Below, piece after piece: positions 60,202 through 64,000 of a stretch of DNA of 64,000 bases. Positions within the stretch are counted from its first letter, which is position 1, and every line of letters begins with the position of its first letter. The stretch covers positions 496,001 through 560,000 of the forward strand of contig JAOUMY010000001.1 of assembly GCA_029881255.1 (NCBI GenBank), read 5' to 3'. Under the pieces are notes generated by a model, which saw nothing but the letters and a program-made list of their open reading frames with translations, was not told where the DNA came from and searched no databases. Source of the DNA: Gammaproteobacteria bacterium (GTDB taxonomy: Bacteria; Pseudomonadota; Gammaproteobacteria; S012-40). Position numbers and translations under genes: made by a program.

Positions 60202-61809
60202 ATGCCCACGTTAGATTGGATAGGAAAAAAGGCCGTCGTCAAACACCACAAGGAGGTGCCGTATCGCTTATTGGAGCCGGTGAAGAAGTATTCATACGGC
60301 GATCCCGACAGCGGCAACCTCATTGTACAGGGTGACAACCTGCACGCCCTCAAGGCGCTGCTGCCTCGATATGCCGGACAGGTGAAGTGTATCTATATCG
60401 ATCCGCCGTATAACACAGGCAACGAAGGCTGGGTGTACAACGACAACGTCAACAGTCCTGAGATCAACAAGTGGCTGGGCGAGGTCGTGGGCAAGGAGGC
60501 CGAAGACCTGAGTCGGCATGACAAGTGGTTGTGTATGATGTATCCCCGTCTTGTGTTGCTCAAACAATTCTTGCGTGAGGATGGTGTTATATTTGTGTCC
60601 TTGGATGACAACGAGATATCTTCTTTACGCTTAATCATGGACGAGGTTCTTGGGCGCAAGAATTTCATAGCGACTGTGCTTTGGCAAAAGATATTTTCGC
60701 CGAAAAACTCGGCTAGACACTTGTCTGAAGATCACGACTATGTCGTTATCTATTCAAAGAACGCCGAAAAATGGAAGCCAAATTTGTTACCGCGTAGTGA
60801 CGAGGCAAAAGCACGCTATAAGAATACCGATAACGACCCACGTGGTCCATGGACTTCCGGAGATTTACAAGCTAGAAATTATTATTCAGAGGGAACATAT
60901 CCAGTGACGTGCCCATCTGGGAGAGTTATATCTGGCCCAGGTAAAGGGATGTATTGGCGGGTTTCCAAATTCAATTTCGAGCGAATGGATCAAGAGGGAA
61001 GAATTTGGTGGGGTGAAGATGGCAATAATATGCCTCGACAAAAAAGATATTTGTCTGACGTTAAAAGTGGAATCGTGCCACAAACCATGTGGTTCTATAA
61101 AGATGTTGGACACACGCAGGAGGCCAAAAAGGAACTTATAGAACTCGTGGATTTTGAAACCTCTGATGATGTCTTTATCACACCTAAACCCACTCGATTG
61201 ATTCAAAGAATTCTCCAAATAGCTACGGACAAAGATTCTATAATTCTGGATTCTTTTGCTGGCTCTGGCACAACCGGTCACGCGGTACTAAAACAAAACG
61301 CCGAGGACGGCGGCAATCGTAAATTCATCATGGTTGAGATGGATGATGGAATCGCCAAGGACGTGACCACACAACGAATGCGCAATGTCGTCTCAGGCTA
61401 TATCACCACAAAGGGAAAAGAAGTTGAAGGTTTAGACGGGGGTTTTCAATTTTGCAAACTCAGCTCCGAACCCCTGTTCGATCCCAACGGCCAGATCCGG
61501 GCCGATGTAACCTTCGAGCAACTCGCCGAGTTTGTGTGGTTCGCCGAGACCGGCAGTGGTTTTCATGGCAAGGCCAAGTCACCTCTGTTGGGCCTGCACC
61601 GAGGGCGAGCGGTGTATCTGTTGTACAACGGCATCCTCAAGGACAAGTCGGTGGATGGTGGTAACGTGTTGACCACACCGGTTTTGAATGTGTTACCGAA
61701 GCACCATGGGCAACGGGTGATATATGCTGCCGCCTGCCGTCTCGGCCAGAGTCGCCTGGACAAGTTGGGCATCGTGTTTAAACAAACCCCTTACGCGCTG
61801 GAGGTGTAA
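60202..61809 (+). CDS. mod: Type III restriction-modification DNA methyltransferase (Mod)
   Basis: 535 residues. Amino-methyltransferase of the beta class: motif IV DPPYNTGN (Asp67) precedes motif I FAGSGTTGHAV (352-362). The target-recognition region lies between them. N-terminal GNLIVQGDNLHALKALLP is typical of type III Mod. It should make N6-methyladenine at its recognition site. The res GTG follows one base after the stop, so the pair is co-translated. Confidence 0.92.
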   Translation: MPTLDWIGKKAVVKHHKEVPYRLLEPVKKYSYGDPDSGNLIVQGDNLHALKALLPRYAGQVKCIYIDPPYNTGNEGWVYNDNVNSPEINKWLGEVVGKEAEDLSRHDKWLCMMYPRLVLLKQFLREDGVIFVSLDDNEISSLRLIMDEVLGRKNFIATVLWQKIFSPKNSARHLSEDHDYVVIYSKNAEKWKPNLLPRSDEAKARYKNTDNDPRGPWTSGDLQARNYYSEGTYPVTCPSGRVISGPGKGMYWRVSKFNFERMDQEGRIWWGEDGNNMPRQKRYLSDVKSGIVPQTMWFYKDVGHTQEAKKELIELVDFETSDDVFITPKPTRLIQRILQIATDKDSIILDSFAGSGTTGHAVLKQNAEDGGNRKFIMVEMDDGIAKDVTTQRMRNVVSGYITTKGKEVEGLDGGFQFCKLSSEPLFDPNGQIRADVTFEQLAEFVWFAETGSGFHGKAKSPLLGLHRGRAVYLLYNGILKDKSVDGGNVLTTPVLNVLPKHHGQRVIYAAACRLGQSRLDKLGIVFKQTPYALEV

Positions 61810-61810
61810 C

Positions 61811-64000
61811 GTGACAGCCTTTACCCCGAAGAATTACCAGGCAGCGGTACTCGACAGCGTTCGGTTGTATTTTCAACACTGCCGTGAGTTGGCCAATGCC
61901 AACACCGCCTTTTATCAGACTACGCTTGAGTTGTGGGAGCGCGGTAGCAGCTATAATCCCATCGAGGGTTTTGCCAGCGATATGCCCTATTTTTGTCTGC
62001 GCGTACCGACCGGTGGCGGCAAAACCTGGCTAGCGGCCAAGTCGGTGTCGGCGATCAATACACACCTTTTGGGAACGGAACACAGCGTCATTTTATGGTT
62101 GGTACCCTCCAATGCCATTCGTGAACAGACGCTACGCGCACTCAAGGACAGACACCACCCCTATCACGAGGCGCTAAGAGAAGCCGGCACAGTGACGGTG
62201 CTTGATCTGGATGAGGCCAAGAATGTCACCCGCTCCACCCTGGATACCTCGACTACGATCATCGTCACCACGCGTCAGGCCTTTCAGGTGGACAATACCG
62301 AGATACGCAAGGTGTATGAATCCAGCGGTGCCTTGATGCACCACTTCGATAGTCTCAGCGGGGAACAGCGCGCCCATCTGGAAAAAGAAGATGGTGTGGT
62401 TCCCTATTCGCTTACCAACGTACTGCGCCTACGTAGGCCGTTTGTTATTGTCGATGAAGCCCATAATAGCCGCACCGATCTGTCCTTTGAAACGCTCGCC
62501 CGTTTTCAACCTAGTGGCATCATGGAACTAACCGCCACCCCGGACACCAAGACTCATCCCAGCAATGTACTACACAGCGTGTACGCCGCTGAGCTGAAGG
62601 GTGAACAGATGATCAAGCTTCCTATTCGGCTGGAAACAGAGCCAGACTGGCAGCGCTGTCTTGCCGATGCAATCGCCCGACGCGAGGAATTAAACAGCAT
62701 TGCTACTCAGGAGCAACGTCAGGGTGAAGCCTATCTAAGACCTATTGTTTTGATCCAGGCTCAGGCGCGTCGCAAAGACCTGGAAACCTTGGATGTGGAT
62801 ACCGTACGTGAGGAGCTCATTCGCAATCACAATATTCCAGAGGCAGAAATTATCATCGCCACTGGAGATGAGAAAGGACTAGAAAAAATTGAGGTCGAAT
62901 ACGAAGAAGGTATATTGTCCGAAAAATGCCCCGTCAAGTTTGTCATAACGCAGCAGGCGCTTGCCGAAGGCTGGGATTGTCCCTTTGCTTATATTCTAGT
63001 GAGCATGGCCGAGGTTCGATCCTCAACCGCAGTCGAGCAATTACTCGGTCGAATACTGCGTCAACCAAATGCAAAACACCGCAAGAATGAAGCACTCAAT
63101 CGCTCGTATGCTTTTGTTGTTTCCCGTGACTTTAATGCAACCGCTGAAGGTTTACGTGATCGACTGGTTGAGGGCGCCGGTTTTGATCGCAAAGAAGCAA
63201 ACGAATTTGTTAATTCTGGCCGGCCTGATCAGGCCGTTTTTGACTTAAATCATCGCCGCGCTGTGGTGCGTCCGGTGGTTGTTATTCTGCCCGAAACACC
63301 CGAGATAAAAAACATACCCAAAGCAACGCGCGACAAACTCAGCTGGGATAAGAAAACGAATACGCTGACCATTAACAAGCCGCTGAGCGAGGACGAGACT
63401 GAGGAAGTAAAGGCAACAGTAAAGCAAGCTTCAACCATAGAGGCAATTGAAACCGCCGCCTATGAAAGCCGAACGACAGCGGTTGAAATCTACCAGACAC
63501 CAGCACAACAGGGCATTCCTTTTCGGGTTCCACAATTCGCCTTAGTGGTCCAGGGTGAACTGGAATTGTTTGAGAACCCCGAACAACTTGATTACCCTTG
63601 GGATGTCACCCTCTATGACGCCCATCCCAATCAGGAAGAACTGGCAAGACTGGACTTGATTAGTAAAGTAGCTAGTGCCGGCGAACTTGATATTGATGAA
63701 AACGTCGGCGCTATGAAAGTCAATTTTTTTCGTGAGATGCAGCGTGATCTCGGCCTTGTCTATACGCCGGAACACTGGGATGAAGTAAGGCTTGCTACCT
63801 GGCTCTGCCGAAATCTTCCTGATCCTACATTGACACACGAGAGCAAACGAGCCTTCGTATTGGCCTGGCTGAACCATTTACTAGAACGTGAAGATATCGA
63901 TCTGGCACGAGCGAATCAGTATAAATTCGAGATTAGGCGCTTATTAGAATCACGAATTAGTACGCACCGCAAGGAGGCCGCGAAGGCCGCCTTCCAACAA
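61811..64000 (+). CDS. res: Type III restriction enzyme Res subunit (C-terminus cut off by window)
   Basis: 730 codons present, open to the window end. GTG start directly after mod. Superfamily 2 helicase motifs are present: Walker A PTGGGKT (residues 66-72), DEAH (215-218), the TATPD segment, QALAEGWDCPF and QLLGRILRQP. The endonuclease domain probably lies beyond the window. Res and Mod form the type III complex that translocates on and cuts unmodified DNA. Confidence 0.92.
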   Translation, partial: MTAFTPKNYQAAVLDSVRLYFQHCRELANANTAFYQTTLELWERGSSYNPIEGFASDMPYFCLRVPTGGGKTWLAAKSVSAINTHLLGTEHSVILWLVPSNAIREQTLRALKDRHHPYHEALREAGTVTVLDLDEAKNVTRSTLDTSTTIIVTTRQAFQVDNTEIRKVYESSGALMHHFDSLSGEQRAHLEKEDGVVPYSLTNVLRLRRPFVIVDEAHNSRTDLSFETLARFQPSGIMELTATPDTKTHPSNVLHSVYAAELKGEQMIKLPIRLETEPDWQRCLADAIARREELNSIATQEQRQGEAYLRPIVLIQAQARRKDLETLDVDTVREELIRNHNIPEAEIIIATGDEKGLEKIEVEYEEGILSEKCPVKFVITQQALAEGWDCPFAYILVSMAEVRSSTAVEQLLGRILRQPNAKHRKNEALNRSYAFVVSRDFNATAEGLRDRLVEGAGFDRKEANEFVNSGRPDQAVFDLNHRRAVVRPVVVILPETPEIKNIPKATRDKLSWDKKTNTLTINKPLSEDETEEVKATVKQASTIEAIETAAYESRTTAVEIYQTPAQQGIPFRVPQFALVVQGELELFENPEQLDYPWDVTLYDAHPNQEELARLDLISKVASAGELDIDENVGAMKVNFFREMQRDLGLVYTPEHWDEVRLATWLCRNLPDPTLTHESKRAFVLAWLNHLLEREDIDLARANQYKFEIRRLLESRISTHRKEAAKAAFQQ

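Overview
The window reads as a chromosomal segment of a moderate-GC gammaproteobacterium, probably aquatic or free-living. This is inferred from protein families: a YebG homologue under a CTGT-N8-ACAG LexA box, and MtfA, CvfB, NfsB-like, YjgR/DUF853, NfeD/SPFH, NnrS and several GGDEF, histidine-kinase and MscS proteins. The genus cannot be set from the sequence alone. No rRNA, tRNA, CRISPR array, prophage or intact IS element was recognised. Genes are mostly short operons on both strands, separated by AT-rich spacers.

Layout. 1-7 kb: a truncated HerA-like ATPase (DUF853), an unusual MHYT-like/GAF sensor kinase lacking its phospho-acceptor His, a Sel1-repeat lipoprotein and two outer-membrane barrel-like proteins. 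7.4-9.1 kb: a protein of unknown function ending in an octanucleotide tandem repeat, then an NfsB-like nitroreductase. 9.1-12.9 kb: a small membrane protein and a CbbR-like LysR regulator, a Cys-rich protein, and a coupled DUF211/VIT-type transporter pair. 13-16.4 kb: a large protein with a degenerate P-loop in a tight pair with an MscS channel. 16.4-21.2 kb: NfeD-SPFH, a YwqK-like lipoprotein, an unknown protein and a GNAT/BcsL-type acyltransferase. 22-30.3 kb: a small lipoprotein, a second MscS channel and a 1976-residue secreted subtilase with PKD, RCC1, cadherin-like and Calx-beta modules. 30.3-35.9 kb: an ECF sigma factor, an NTF2-like protein, EVE-like and TfoX-like proteins, a lipoprotein, MoeB and MtfA.

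35.9-43 kb: a decayed fic gene, CvfB, SOS-controlled YebG, a DUF2161 nuclease-like protein, a Spy-like periplasmic protein, lipocalin-like and YdhR-like proteins, a histidine kinase and DUF2938. 43-49.9 kb: an unknown single-TM protein, a GFA enzyme, an APH-fold kinase, and a GGDEF cyclase coupled to a PhnD-like binding protein. 50-52.8 kb: a YcaQ-type glycosylase, a cytochrome c lipoprotein and a HicAB toxin-antitoxin module. 53-58.8 kb: NnrS, an inserted-looking segment carrying a gene split by one TGA and bounded by a second copy of the nnrS 3' end, then a membrane-anchored AraC regulator and an SDR-DUF2269-DUF4166 operon. 58.9-64 kb: a Fic protein followed by the type III restriction-modification pair mod-res; res runs off the window.

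The most interesting leads are the P-loop-like protein/MscS pair (13.1-16.4 kb), the RCC1 propeller nested inside a PKD/REJ-like domain of the subtilase (28.0-29.1 kb), the cyclase/PhnD pair (47.7-49.9 kb), the kinase with Asn in place of His (2.6 kb), the Fic/type III R-M cluster, and the TGA-split gene flanked by nnrS ends. All functional statements are by recognition of motifs and family resemblance; no database search was run.
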